A stretch of DNA of 64,000 bases from NCBI GenBank assembly GCA_945910005.1, contig OX246742.1, positions 47,221,902 through 47,285,901 of the forward strand, written 5' to 3'. The DNA comes from Isoperla grammatica. Its lineage: Eukaryota > Arthropoda > Insecta > Plecoptera > Perlodidae. The notes beneath the pieces were generated by a model. It was not told the origin of the DNA, made no database searches, and saw only the letters and a list, made by a program, of their open reading frames with translations. Positions within the stretch are counted from its first letter, which is position 1; every line of letters starts with the position of its first letter. Made by a program: the position numbers and the translations under genes. Of this stretch, positions 10,219 to 21,824 are shown piece by piece.

Positions 10219-11672
10219 CCTCTGTTCACGAATACATATCAACTTTATAGCCACTGTTATACAAAGAAACCATGATGGTTAAATAATCTGTTTTATCACT
10301 TAATTCATGATTTGTGTATCCATGTTTCGTAAGGTTACCGTTATATAATCGAATAAGCAGGAATAAGGTACAAAATACATATAGATCTTTATGAAAGTGC
10401 ATCGTTCCCGTTATTATAAGTGAAACTAGGATTCTGATTCTATAAAATGTGTGAGACGCAACTCGCATTCTTAAGGACACTGGTAGGATGCACAGTAGTA
10501 TATTAGAATGTCAACAACGCGTCATCGGATCGTTAAGTCTCGCCGGAAAGTGAATGGATGCGTTTACTACCTACGAGAAGGCGGTGTAATGAAACAAAAC
10601 ACTACCGTGGGCTACAACTGGCCCCGCTCATAAACTGTGGTCCAATTAAAACAAAACGCAGTTAGTTACGTATTTCTCTTCCTAGAAGTATTTCCCATAC
10701 GATTAAGTGGTCGGCCTGTTAGTTAGATTAACGGGCGTTCGAGTTCGCTTTTAACCTTGTTGGGAGAAACAATTTCAAGGGCAGTGGTTTTACAACAACG
10801 CATTCTGTCTTTATAACCGTTATGATTTCAAATTCAAATATTACAAGAACGTGGAGTGGAATGGATTGCGTGCGTTTTGAAAGTCATAAACGTTACATAA
10901 AAACATTACTGAAAAACTTACACCTACTCTTTTTACCATCTACGCAATATAGAATCATTTTATTTTTTTAAGTGTGTGAGAGTCCACAAATAGAGTATTT
11001 TATTTGGAACATACACAAAATATCTCTTTATCTGCTCAAGATGATGCGTAGAATATAACATATTGCAATGATTTAACGTGGTATGTTGATTTAGTTCCAC
11101 AACAAAACGCTGTTATAGCCGAGGTTATAGTCTATAAACTAATCTCATACCTAGCTTCGACTGGATGAAACCGTTAAGTTGTGGGCAAATTATGTTTGCT
11201 GTTGTGTTGGTAGCTTCAACATAGGAAAGGGGGAGCCGAAAGTAACATTGATTGAGTTGCAAGCTATAGTTAACTAAGTTAACTAGTTGATTAGTTTATG
11301 AAGAAGATCCGACCGTGCTTGGCCTTATTAACATTGGCCTTCGCCACCCGCTCATCTCGCAGCCAACGCCCTCCAGTGACGTCACAGCCACATGACAGGC
11401 ATCGCACCCAAGGCGGTGACATGCGGTCTTTGCCATCTAAGCTCTTTGACTTTCTTCCGGCAGCGAGTTCTCGTTTCGCAAATTACAACCCTTCACCTGG
11501 TTGGTCGGCGCTAAGTGACGTCCTCGCATTGGTGCTCACTTCGCACTACAGCCGTATATTATGTCTGTCTTCGTGCTCGCCAACATCCGCGGGCGCTTTA
11601 CAGACTGTTGGTATTCTAGGGTGATAAAACACGACTGTATGCCTTGATTGCAGCAGACTAGGTGTTTCAGCC
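10219..11672. other. Intergenic, no supported gene
   Basis: A/T-rich to about 11,290. A 108-codon frame at 11298-11624 has a hydrophobic start but no family match and a low-complexity Ser/Arg-rich body. A TGACGTCA lies inside it at 11377-11384. Confidence 0.45.
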
Positions 11673-11690
11673 AGGAGCAGGCTACGTGTC
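11673..11690 (+). repeat. Dispersed 18-mer shared with 21848-21865
   Basis: AGGAGCAGGCTACGTGTC is identical at both sites, 10 kb apart. At the second site it forms the 3' arm of a strong hairpin; here the 5' arm is absent. Probably fragments of one dispersed repeat. Confidence 0.6.
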
Positions 11691-13170
11691 GGGACCGAGC
11701 ATCACTCAAAAACCCTCCAATCATCGTCAGGATGTTTCTTAGACGAAAAAAGAACGACAGCGGGAACTTAAACTTATACGTCCACTAACATATATATGTA
11801 CAGGGTGACCGTGAGGGGGGGGGGAGACGCGGGGGCACTTACCCCCCATTCTCTGACTGCGACCGAGTCACTATGCTGCTCTTGTACACATTATCACGGT
11901 CGACACTCGGTGCATGTGTACTTGTCTGTGTGCGCGCAAGTGTGTATATATTTAAGTTATTGAAATGTTCATTGCCTCTCTGGTAAAACATCTGTGTGGG
12001 TGCCATTGACCCTCTTCTCTACTGCACATATTAATGCATTTACAATACTTATCTTCAACTTGTCTAATTCCAATTGCAAACTCATCAACTCCATGATATT
12101 TACTCTCAGATAAACCATCCAAACATGGTCATGAATACGTTTCATCGAGTGATCGTATTTATGATTTTGGTCACACGGCCAAGTCCAGAGTTTTGTTCAG
12201 TTCGGCTTCATCTATCGTGAGTTGATATCTGCGCCTGTCCACGTGCGCAAGTGCTAAGTGTTACGTATACGGTACACATCAACACTTCCTGCATGGGTCC
12301 TATTATAGCGCTTCAAGTGCAGCAGACAATCTTGTTTGTGAATGAGTAGCGAAATATAATTACGTTGCAGCCCCGAGCTGTGAGCACCAATCAGAATCCT
12401 TCATTCTATTCTTATGGTGATTTAATTAGAGGTCAACCAAACTGTTCGATGACTCGACATTCGCACCCTGATTGGTTGGTGACGTCACCGGGTGACCGAC
12501 ATGCTTTGAACTGGGTTGCGCCAAAGAGGTTGAGGTGGTTGCAAGGGCTTTGGCAACTTGGGCGGTGCTGTAAGGTTGTCCGATACTGGTAGCTGAATAA
12601 GAGGGCCATTGTTATGGAGTTTTCGATCGTGTCTTAAAACCACGACATAAAGTTCTCAAGGGTTGACGTAAACATACGTTCATTAGATCTTTTGTAAGAA
12701 AACACCATCAGCAAGTTGAGGTATTATTGAAATTTCTTGTTTTTATCAATCGCAAGAAATAATGCATATAGTTGTGAGATTTTTGTAAATTTATAGCAAG
12801 GTAAACGTTAAATTTACTATAAATTTTAAATGTTGAGCTGCTGACTGTCAATAACACAAATTTCACAATGTGGAAACCAGTGCTCAAAGGGAGAAGACGT
12901 TATAATTTCCTCTTGCCAATCCATTTTCTTGCAAAACGTTTTCAGTTTTTAATTTTTATCTAAACTATCGGTGAACGACACCCTGGGAAGCCACCGCCAT
13001 CCTTATTACGTCGTTAGTCTCGCAGACAACCGTTTATGCGAGCAAGGCGGTGGTTCCCATGGGCAGCGTGGGTGCGCGCGCAAAGAACAGCAGCGCAGTT
13101 AGAGGAACACGAAAGGTTACTGGAAGGTCAAATGCAGACGGACTTATGAATGTTTTGTGCGAAATCGTTG
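11691..13170. other. Intergenic, no supported gene
   Basis: Contains a G10 run at 11815-11824 and a TGACGTCA at 12480-12487. The short frame at 12365-12592 has no family match. Confidence 0.5.
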
Positions 13171-13914
13171 CCGTCCGGACGACCGAGCGTCTGTCCTTGG
13201 AGCCGAGAGCTGCTTGTTTAGAGTTCATTAGATGCCGTGGCAGACATACTTGCATGGACGGGAGGGAGTACACCAATGCAGGGAGTTTACTCTGGAGTAC
13301 TCCCGTCCGGACGACCGTGCGTCTGTCCTTGGAGCCGAGAGCTGCTTGTTTAGAGTTCATTAGATGAGGCGACCGACCAGGCCGTGCATGGCAGACATAC
13401 TTGCAAGGACGGGAGGGAGTACACCAGTGCAGGGAGTTTACTCTGGAGTACTCCCGTCCGGACGACCGAGCGTCTGTCCTTGGAGCCGAGAGCTGCTTGT
13501 TTAGAGTTCATTAGATGAGGCGACCGACCAGGCCGTGCATGGCAGACATACTTGCATGCATAGACGGGAGGGAGTACACCAGTGCAGGGAGTTTACTCTG
13601 GAGTACTCCCGTCCGGACGACGGAGCGTCTTTCCTTGGAGCCGAGAGCTGCTTGTTTAGAGTTCATTAGATGAGGCGACCGACCAGGCCGTGCATGGCAG
13701 ACATACTTGCAAGGACGGGAAGGAGTACACCAGTGCAGGGAGTTTACTCTGGAGTACTCCCGTCCGGACGACCGAGCGTCTGTCCTTGGAGCCGAGAGCT
13801 GCTTGTTTAGAGTTCATAGATGGGGCGACCGACCAGGCCGTGCATGGCAGACATACTTGCATGCATAGACGGGAGGGAGTACACCAGTGCAGGGAGTTTA
13901 CTCTGGAGTACTCC
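13171..13914. repeat. Tandem array of ~151-bp units with internal foldback
   Basis: The landmark CCGTCCGGACGACC starts units at 13171, 13303, 13454, 13609 and 13760, with spacings 132, 151, 155 and 151 bp. The first unit lacks the GCGACCGACCAGG block, and the 155-bp unit carries a 4-bp GCAT duplication (TTGCATGCATAGACG). Each unit boundary can fold: ACGGGAGGGAGTAC pairs imperfectly with GAGTACTCCCGT, next to the perfect palindrome GTCCGGAC. Open frames on both strands across 13034-13980 are translations of this repeat. Confidence 0.93.
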
Positions 13915-14498
13915 AAGGTAGCTCTGTATGTCGTAAAGAGGCCAATGTCGTATGACCATTACCTGTCGAGCACGTCGTAAAACAACAATGCTAAAGTAGA
14001 ACGAAACTACAACCCGAGTAGAGTGGTTAACTCGGTAAGTAACCTTACAACCAGGGTGTACAGGGTAGTGAAAACTATCCGGGTAGTAGCAGGGTTAAAA
14101 TATCAATAGTTTTTTCACTTCAAGGGGGTGAAAGCAATACCAGGGTCCCCAGCAGTCAGAATCGAAACATATTTGGAGCTTTTTTACGTCAAGATTATCT
14201 ATAACGCGATCTTATACGACAATGCAACTTATACACTTCAATAATTACAACAGAAATGGTAACAACAGTTACTAACAACACGCAGAGGCGGGTGTCTAAC
14301 CTACGACCTCCTGCACACGAGACCCCAATAGGACATCAACAGGTTACAGTAGTTTAATGCGATATCGGGTCGTCGACGAAGGCTCCTCATTACGTTACGC
14401 ACATTAAAACTAATCACACGATGGACGGGGTCAGCAGAAACTAATTTACACGTATTGCCAACACAACACGCGGTGTCTCCCTAGAAGGCGCTGGGCTG
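13915..14498. other. Intergenic, nothing recognised
   Basis: No array, RNA gene or supported frame. Several short GGGT-rich strings occur at about 14,020-14,160. Confidence 0.5.
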
Positions 14499-15104
14499 TG
14501 ACGTCATAACACAGCGGCTGTGGTTATTGATGTCGCGATGTGGGCGCCTATTGGGTCGCTGCTGGGACGCCCAGTTTACCAGTCACTCGTGACGTCATAA
14601 CACAGCGGCTGTGGTCGCCTATTGGGTCGCTGCTGGGACGCACACAAGCAGTTTACCAGTCGCTCGTGACGTCATGAGATAGGTCACTACTGGAACACAC
14701 AACAGTATACCAGTCGCTCGTGACGTCATGAGATGGGTCACTGCTGGAACACACAACAGTTTACCAGTCGCTCGTGACGTCATGAGATGGGTCACTACCA
14801 GAACACACAACAGTTTACCAGTCGCTCGTGACGTCATGAGATGGGTCACTGCTGGAACACACAACAGTTTACCAGTCGCTCGTGACGTCATGAGATGGGT
14901 CACTGCTGGAACACACAACAGTTTACCAGTCGCTCGTGACGTCATGAGATGGGTCACTACCAGAACACACAACAGTTTACCAGTCGCTCGTGACGTCATG
15001 AGATGGGTCACTACCAGAACACACAACAGTTTACCAGTCGCTCGTGACGTCATGAGATGGGTCACTGCTGGAACACACAACAGTTTACCAGTCGCTCATA
15101 GAAA
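14499..15104. repeat. 54-bp tandem array, each unit with a perfect TGACGTCA (CRE-type) site
   Basis: Ten TGACGTCA palindromes start at 14499, 14590, 14667, 14721, 14775, 14829, 14883, 14937, 14991 and 15045. The last eight are exactly 54 bp apart. Units carry CAGTCGCTCGTGACGTCATG and alternate between GGGTCACTGCTGGAAC and GGGTCACTACCAGAAC. TGACGTCA is the consensus site of CREB/ATF bZIP factors. Since 54 is a multiple of three, long repeated frames appear on both strands (14619-15080 minus, 14728-15249 plus) with an 18-residue period; I regard these as repeat shadows. Confidence 0.95.
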
Positions 15105-15278
15105 GTGGACGTGTTTCTTGGTCAGTGTCCCGACATGTATGTTTATATGTATTTGTGACAACTGGATCTTGGTCTTGTGTGTTGAAATGCCATGCGTCCA
15201 TTTAAGAAGTCACCTTCGGATTTACTTGAGCTGCATACTACGTGCTTAGAAGTGGGACTCGTTTTGCGTTGCCTTCGG

Positions 15279-15280
15279 AA

Positions 15281-15315
<35 letters not shown>
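15279..15315. repeat. (TAAA)n microsatellite
   Basis: About nine uninterrupted AATA/TAAA repeats. Such tracts often mark a SINE or LINE tail, but no element head was found directly upstream. Confidence 0.95.
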
Positions 15316-16221
15316 CATTGTTGCAATGTAGCTAAGAATGTGTAAAATATGAATATCTACGCTTGTACAGTCAGTGTACAATCATGGTCAAATGTTTGTT
15401 GTTTTCAGTCAAAATCATTGCACTTTCATGATTTGTTTGTACCGAAAGGTCTGGTTGGTGTTGCAAAGCTCTTGATCAGCACCGGCTGAGCCAACTTGTC
15501 GCCGGTGTCCGATGTGTATATTAAGACGTGATGCAAGTGTTCAATAAAGCCCGATTGCTCACACATACCGCTATAACAGACACTCCCCCTCAGCGCAGTA
15601 GCTGCTTCCTACTTGTTTGTGGTCGGGCTATTCAACAAGTGGCATGGACTTGCAATCATTTTATGTTTAGCTTTAGCTAAACTGGTAACTCAAGTAAGTT
15701 ACGTATTTTTATGAAAATCTTCTATGTAAGTATTGGTAAATGTAGTGTATTTTGTTGTTATTCTGACGTTTTGTTAGAGTTGTTGAAACAGCCCGCGAAA
15801 TGGCTACAATATTTGTGACTAACCGAGTGCCACTGTTTGTGTAACTATGACCACCACCAATTTGAGACTGATGAAATCAGTCAATGTCATAACAAAGCAA
15901 TGTTGAACCCGTTTCATTCAAACAGTCCCCGCCGGACTTATACAACTCGTCAGTGTGGCATCATTTAAATGTTGACAGGAACATTTAAATCACTATATTT
16001 AGTAACGCCCAAGAAGGTCAAAGCCCCCGCGGGGATGTATTGTTGAATCTCTGGGGTTTTAAATACTATTCCCCCATTGTTGCTACTGTTGTTGTGATTT
16101 CACATCCAAACCCTCTCGGCCCGGTAATAATAACTACTATATAAAATAATAGCTAGTCGGGCGAGTAAAACATCTCACAGGTCGGACGAAGTTCACAAAC
16201 CTTTGGAAACGACGCGGCTAA
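15316..16221. other. Intergenic; one 7-bp-stem hairpin
   Basis: CACCGGC (15480-15486) pairs perfectly with GCCGGTG (15501-15507) around a 14-nt loop, and an AATAAA follows near 15,543. A CCCCGCGGGG palindrome is at 16025-16034. No gene seen. Confidence 0.45.
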
Positions 16222-16247
16222 CCCCCCTCCCCCCCCCCCCCCCCCCC
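16222..16247. repeat. Poly-C tract
   Basis: C6-T-C19. Long homopolymers like this are error-prone in sequencing, so the exact length is uncertain. Confidence 0.9.
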
Positions 16248-16274
16248 GATAAGTTACATAGCGTTGCGTGATGT

Positions 16275-16345
16275 GAGAGAAAAAGTCGCAGACAGATTCT
16301 AAAACACCAGAGCGACAAGTTCTGGGTTCAAACCCCAGACGGGGA
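16275..16345 (+). mobile_element. tRNA T-arm relic (SINE fragment)
   Basis: TCTGGG-TTCAAAC-CCCAGA (16321-16339) is a perfect 6-bp T stem and 7-nt loop with a B-box match. No clear A box is found at the expected distance on either strand, so only the B-box half is supported. Confidence 0.4.
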
Positions 16346-16399
16346 TGAAACTTACAGAACAAAATTGCTTTCACATGAAACGATGGGTTTAACGCCCGT

Positions 16400-17785
16400 T
16401 TAATGCAACGCAAATCTACATGCGAAAACGCTTATCTCGTCGTGAATACTAGGGTCAATCTAAGACGAGCTGAATGGGAAGAACCTGTTGAATAGCGAGG
16501 AGTGAAGTAAAGATGGCCGAGAGCCACGACACGACAAGTAGACATTAGTAGTTGCGTCTATGCACGACACTTGTAGCTCGCTCATCCTCTATGGTTGCCC
16601 CAACATAATTAGCGCCATGCTTAAGAATAAGCAGAGTCCAATAGTCTACTTGAAATAAGTTTATTCGGAATAATTTACGATCTTGGGTTGGATACCTGTT
16701 AATACCAAACACAGTGGGCGTGACTAACGAGGCTTGTGCTCTTCACTAAGTGCCAGACTGCCTTTACGAATGTGTGAAAGAAGGCCAAGAATGTGTTGTT
16801 TATCGTTGACGCAGCGTGCATGATGATTGCACCGCCACCCAAGGGGCGCGTGTGTGCTGTCTACCGACACAACCACATTAGTCGACGGTGAGACTCATTC
16901 ATCTCGTGTTCATGAAACCAACGTATATAATAATGGAACGTGAATAATTGCAGCAAAACATTAACGTAGCGAAAACTAACGTCGTAAAAAGCGAACCCAG
17001 ACACGACTTCGTGCTCAGAGACAAAGCCGTAGTTCAGATTCTTCGGGTTTACTTTCAGTTCTAGGAAACTTATCTGTAGGGCAGTGGAATAGATGGTGTT
17101 GATTAATGTCGACACAGAGTTACGAGAGTGCGTTCGATAGTTCGCTTCGCTATTGTGTCCCTGAAAGTGGCGGAGAAAACGAAAGTGGAGCACCCCAGAG
17201 ATTATTGTATCCAAAGTTTTATACTTTCCCTCTCACTAAAGTTTAAACAATTTGCAGGAAACGAAATTAATTGAGAGCACATTTGAAAACACTTCATGTA
17301 TTTATAATCTAACAAAACGTTTGATTAAAAGATGTATGCACAGTTGGACACGGTAGGCTACGTAAGTAAATCAATGGTAGGTGAGAACTGAGGACACTTA
17401 TTTACTTTTATACAATATTTGTGTACAATATTTGACCGTTGAACATCTGGCTGAATAAAAAACACATTTTCTACCTCTGAAGAGGTTATTCTCATTTAAT
17501 ACCAAATGAAGGGTATTTATTTGGGGAAAATTAATTAAATTTTAGTTACAAGTTGAAGGTATTATTTTGGAAATTATATTTGTTAAAATTTGTTATAATT
17601 ATTGTTAATTTTTAAATTGTTACACCCTCGTTACACAGTTTAGTAACGATCTGACATGTTTCTCATGGTTGATGAACGAACAAGATCTCAATCAACCAAT
17701 AAAACAAATCAAAACATTGCTCAGCTGTATCAGTGAAGTGTTTGACGCGGGTGAAGGAACGGGGCAGCCTCTCAAGATGCTCCAA
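16400..17785. other. Intergenic, no supported gene
   Basis: A 117-codon minus-strand frame (16861-17214) has no recognisable family or domain. 17,400-17,620 is very A/T-rich. Confidence 0.45.
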
Positions 17786-17870
17786 TCACGACGACCTATC
17801 ATGACGTCACTGTACGGTCAGAGTCACGACGACCTATCATGACGTCACTCCACGGTCAGAGTCACGACGT
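17786..17870. repeat. 38-bp tandem repeat, two copies plus a stub, each with TGACGTCA
   Basis: TCACGACGACCTATCATGAC starts at 17786 and 17824, with a partial third copy at 17862. The two full copies differ only at TGT/TCC after the palindrome. TGACGTCA lies at 17802 and 17840. Confidence 0.9.
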
Positions 17871-18270
17871 GGGTTGGCGACGACTTTCGTTCGCGGAATT
17901 TGTCGGGGGACGTCGGGTGTTTTCGGTCCGACACCGGAAACCGAAATGCAGTGCGTAGACAGTCGAGCCGACTTTCTAAATCTGTCAATTACGACGGACG
18001 GATGACAGACAGAGTGACAGACCGCTGGGGATTTCGCTCGGATTTCGCCGGTTTTTTGTTTAAACTCACAACCGCGAAACTTCGTCATCAAAACAAACAA
18101 ACCGGATGATTGGTAGTTTCTGTTCGGCAGTGTAAACAAACAGTGGACAAGAACCAATAAAAGTAACAGGCGACACGTTTCATTCGAAGGTTGTTAGTTC
18201 GATTCCCACCGCGTAATACTTGGCGAATTTTCCTAAGATATATTCCTTCCAAAGATTGTAAATATGGGGG
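17871..18270. other. CpG-rich stretch with one B-box match
   Basis: CpG-rich DNA at 17,870-18,110 with a hairpin (TTTCGGT/ACCGAAA). The frames on both strands here are unrelated to known families. AGTTCGATTCC at 18196-18206 matches a B box but lacks an A box. Confidence 0.35.
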
Positions 18271-18394
18271 TACGAACCAACTGGGCTATGATTCAACTCG
18301 GTCACGGTTTTTCATTGATCGTTCCAAACTGCCAACGCAGCCCTATTGAATCGTAGCTCAATTGAAACCGTAGCCCAGTTGGTCGTAGCCGAGT
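18271..18394. repeat. Imperfect inverted repeat
   Basis: An arm at 18271-18300 containing CCAACTGGGCTA and its complement TAGCCCAGTTGG at 18371-18382 are about 90 bp apart. Pairing extends on both sides with a few mismatches. The right arm also holds three ~16-bp direct repeats beginning CGTAGC. It abuts the next tandem array and may be part of its parent element. Confidence 0.6.
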
Positions 18395-18405
18395 TGAAAG
18401 GTTCC

Positions 18406-18941
18406 CGGGAAGTAATACCCCATTAACCAAATACGCATCATTTTTAAACTAAACCCTAATATGTTTTGCGCCACCTGTAGTAAATTATTAATCTGCAATA
18501 CATAACCTATACACACATGTTTTCCAATCTGCGTGACATCCCACAGTTTTTGAGTAATTGACCCAGGTTCGTACCTCCGTGCGGAACAAATAATGCGGGA
18601 AATAATACCATATTAACCAAATACGCATCATCTGTGAACTAAACCCTGATATGTTTTGCGCCACCTGTAGTAAATTATTAATTTGCAATACATAACCTAT
18701 ACACACATGTTTTCCAAACTGCGTGACACCCGACAGTTTTTGAGTAATTGATCTAAGTTTGTACCTCCGTGCGGGAAATAATACCCCATTAACCAAAGAC
18801 GCATCATTTTTTTTAACTAAACCCTGATATGTTTTGCGCCACCTACAGTAAATTATTAATCTGCATTATATAACCTATACACAAACGTTTTTAAAACTGC
18901 GTGACATCCCAGTTTTTGAGTAATTGATCCAGGTTCGTACT
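18406..18941. repeat. Three tandem copies of a ~176-190-bp unit
   Basis: Units start at CGGGAA..TAATACC, positions 18406, 18596 and 18772, each with AACCAAATACGCATCAT, ATGTTTTGCGCCACCT and TTTTTGAGTAATTGA. The first is longer by an 11-bp insertion near 18,586. Copies are about 90% alike by eye. Confidence 0.92.
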
Positions 18942-18969
18942 ATACTATATACTGTATGTATTGTATATA

Positions 18970-19200
18970 CTATAAAGAGCCAGAATAAACTAAACGAAGC
19001 AAGCAGTGGTACCAAGCCCCGTCTGGGCCCGGGACACTGCCTATCGTACGAGGCCTGACGTTATGTACCCTAGTAGAACAGTAATCAACACCTTGACATA
19101 ACCCTTCTAGGACGCCGATGACGTCATAGCTTGCAGAGGGTCGCAGTACCGATGACGTCACTAGTACCGATGCCCCGTTAGTTGCATCCATGGTGACCAG
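18970..19200. other. Short stretch with two TGACGTCA sites
   Basis: GATGACGTCA occurs at 19117 and 19151, 34 bp apart. The minus-strand frame across it has no family match. Confidence 0.4.
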
Positions 19201-19206
19201 ACCAGA

Positions 19207-19244
19207 CCTTAGAGCAGAAATTAGACCTAATTTCTGCTCTAAGG
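19207..19244. repeat. Perfect 18-bp palindromic arms, 2-nt spacer
   Basis: CCTTAGAGCAGAAATTAG (19207-19224), AC, then its exact reverse complement (19227-19244). It is flanked directly by ACCAGA on both sides (19201-19206 and 19245-19250), like a short target duplication. Perfect arms with almost no loop favour cruciform formation. Confidence 0.93.
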
Positions 19245-19440
19245 ACCAGACCCATGTGGCTCAATGCCAGAACTGTGCAGTGGGGTGTTGCTTGACGACC
19301 CACACCGCGCATGCGTCAACTGTCTGACCCGACATAGCATTTAGTAACATGGGTTCTCACAAGGTTCGTTGATCCATAACATATTATTGATCTATTGATT
19401 AATTATTTGGTGTTATGTAACGCAGTTTCTTTAATAAATA

Positions 19441-19686
19441 TATGGTTTAGCGACGTACTCGACAGCCAGGGGATATGAAGATATGGTTTAACGACGTACT
19501 CGACAGCTAGGTGATGTAAAAGATATGGTTTAACGACGTACTCGACAGCTAGGTGATATAAAGATATGGTTTAACGACGTACTCGACAGCTAGGTGATAT
19601 GAAGATATGGTTTATCGACGTACTCGACGGCTAGGTGATATGAAGATATGGTTTATCGACGTACTCGACAGCTAGGTGATATGACG
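19441..19686. repeat. Six-copy 41-bp minisatellite
   Basis: Units starting TATGGTTTA(A/T)CGACGTACTC begin at 19441, 19482, 19524, 19565, 19606 and 19647 (41 bp, once 42). The array ends in TGACGTCA at 19682-19689. The monomer length equals that of the giant satellite at 36 kb, but the sequences share only a short ACGACG..AC.CGA string. Confidence 0.93.
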
Positions 19687-19689
19687 TCA

Positions 19690-20100
19690 GATCGGGGAAA
19701 GAGATTGGAGGATGAATTAGATCTAAAGACGTAATTGTAAAATTGAAGTCTGCCTGCCTGGCATGGTCAGATATTACTTTCCGTGTGTTCAAAAAGCGCC
19801 GTACACCGGTATGTTTGAATTTGTTCTAAAATTCTGTTTTAGAATTTAGTTCAAATTGTATTCCATTGTCTGAGGACACAAGTTTAAAAACCTTAAACAA
19901 ATTGTTTCTTGTCATGGTTACCGGTTTCCCTATCTGTGGTTTACTGTGTTGGCTACAACACCTGTGTGATGATGCCTTCTACGCATATAGGTCGAACAAG
20001 TGACGATAAACAGCGACGGACATAAACCTCAACCTCTGCAGTATAACACACAACTGGGTGTCGTAATCTCACGACCTTCCCTCCCCCGCGCTCTACGTCA
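19690..20100. other. Intergenic, nothing recognised
   Basis: A short inverted pair (TTCTAAAATTCTG..TTTTAGAATT, about 19,824-19,848) is the only structure seen. Confidence 0.45.
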
Positions 20101-20152
20101 CAGTCACGTGTCACAGTCACGTGTCACAGTCACGTGTCACAGTCACGTGTCA
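20101..20152. repeat. Four 13-bp repeats, each with CACGTG
   Basis: CAGTCACGTGTCA is repeated exactly four times at 20101, 20114, 20127 and 20140. CACGTG is the palindromic E-box for bHLH-zip factors; the sites are 13 bp apart. Confidence 0.95.
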
Positions 20153-21819
20153 CGCGTGTGACGTAGTTGAGGGACATGACAGTTCCGCACGTCCAGGTTT
20201 CTAGAGTAGATTGTTCACATCTATTCATAGCTACGACTCAATACCACACCTATAGCCATAGAGATGGTTAATACATCTCATTGCTTGTATTGTGACCAGT
20301 GTCATAGTCATCAGACTGATCTATCCTCTGCAAAGAGCTTACCGAAATCACCACCAGATTGGGTATAGAGTGCTCTGTATAACCATTATAGTAGTAATAT
20401 AATAACACTAATTGTTGGTTGAAATACAGTAAAATGTATATATATATAACGGACAGCCTGAATTTAAAAATGACTCCCAGTCTTTCATAGGTTCTTTAGA
20501 ATAGATGAGTTAGAAATATTTTACCTAATTGAATACTCGGAATACTGGAAACAGATTAAAATATATCAGGCAGGAAATATGTGAGAAGAATACAGTACAA
20601 TGACATTGATACGTCATGAAACTAGCGTTGCTTTTAATTATAAACTATACCGGTAAAATTACTAAAACTACAACTGTACACTATGTGAAATACTGAAAAA
20701 TAATGCCGTGATATTAAAAATATATGATAATAAGGTATTTTAAAACGTATACAATATACAACGGTGTTCTTTAATTAAGCCCGGGCTATAATAATAATAT
20801 ATAGGAAGTGAATAAACGAACAAATTCAAATGAACGCCGTTAATTTCATCTCGTTGTGAGAAAGTTCACTTCTCGCGAAACACGTGAAACATAGTCTACC
20901 GTAGGCCTACGAGACTTTCGTTGGTTCGTGTTAACATGGGCGGCTGCTTGTCCGTTATGGGCGCTGCAATTAGGTACATAGCGTTATACCACCTTCATTA
21001 GCTGATAAACTTATGGACAAGTAAGGAAGCCGGTAAAACAACAAACTACCGAATATTGTTGTGATATCATGTTGCTTTCATCTGAGCGTTATAATTATTA
21101 TTTTATTACTGTACAATATGAGGTAACAGAGGTGTTAACAGAAAACTACGGCATGAACTGTAGATGCTCAATGCTAGATAATATAATATACACATTAGTA
21201 TCTGTGTATAAAGTGTTTATGATTGGATATGCCACTAAAACTGTTTGAAATTATATGTAGTGCTATTCTATTGTCTGTGCCATTTTAGGTTCAACAAAAG
21301 CTCAAAAATTCAAATATAATATTTTACAATAAATACATCAAAATATCACTATCAGAATGGACACAGTCGTTTAGCGCTTATCTGTGAGAACGAAACAAGG
21401 CTAACTAGATATCGCTTAGACAGAGTAATTAATATAGTATCCAAGATGCCGTGTCGGTACCAGGCGCCTCCACCATCACATACTTCGAGAGGAACTCTGA
21501 TAAGTTGTGTATTCACTGTATTGTACTGTGTGTGCTTTAAAACTGTCGTAAGGAAGAATATACACATTGTTTTAATCTCACATAAAAGACCTGCACACGA
21601 ATACGACGGTGGTTTTCTTAATAGTGAGCAGCTTTGTTGTTTGGCGACAGTGAAACGCAACACGTAGGCTATACACTTCGCCTTTACCTAGAAATCGAAT
21701 TGATATTCAATGCCATGACCCCCTCCCACTCAGGGCACAGCCTGTACAGTTACCTTATTGGCATGAAGTTGACTTGCTTGACTGATAGCGAGTCTGGGGT
21801 TTTAGCTCTGTCTCCCTAG
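20153..21819. other. A/T-rich intergenic DNA, no supported gene
   Basis: Contains a (TA)6 tract near 20,436. Antisense overlapping frames at 21352-21667 match nothing. Confidence 0.5.
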
Positions 21820-21824
21820 TCACA

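Noticed and set aside
9470..10275. Serial 68-codon frames spaced 137 bp apart
   Set aside because: Each is the same repeat read across a unit junction; frames shift from copy to copy.
11298..11624. 108-codon frame with a signal-peptide-like start
   Set aside because: Start context is poor, composition is low-complexity, no family is recognised and no neighbouring exon signal is seen.
14619..15249. Long 18-residue-repeat frames on both strands
   Set aside because: The 54-bp period is a multiple of three, so any stop-free unit gives such frames on both strands at once.
17837..18157. 106-codon minus-strand frame in CpG-rich DNA
   Set aside because: It overlaps the 38-bp repeat and an antisense frame of similar quality; no family match.
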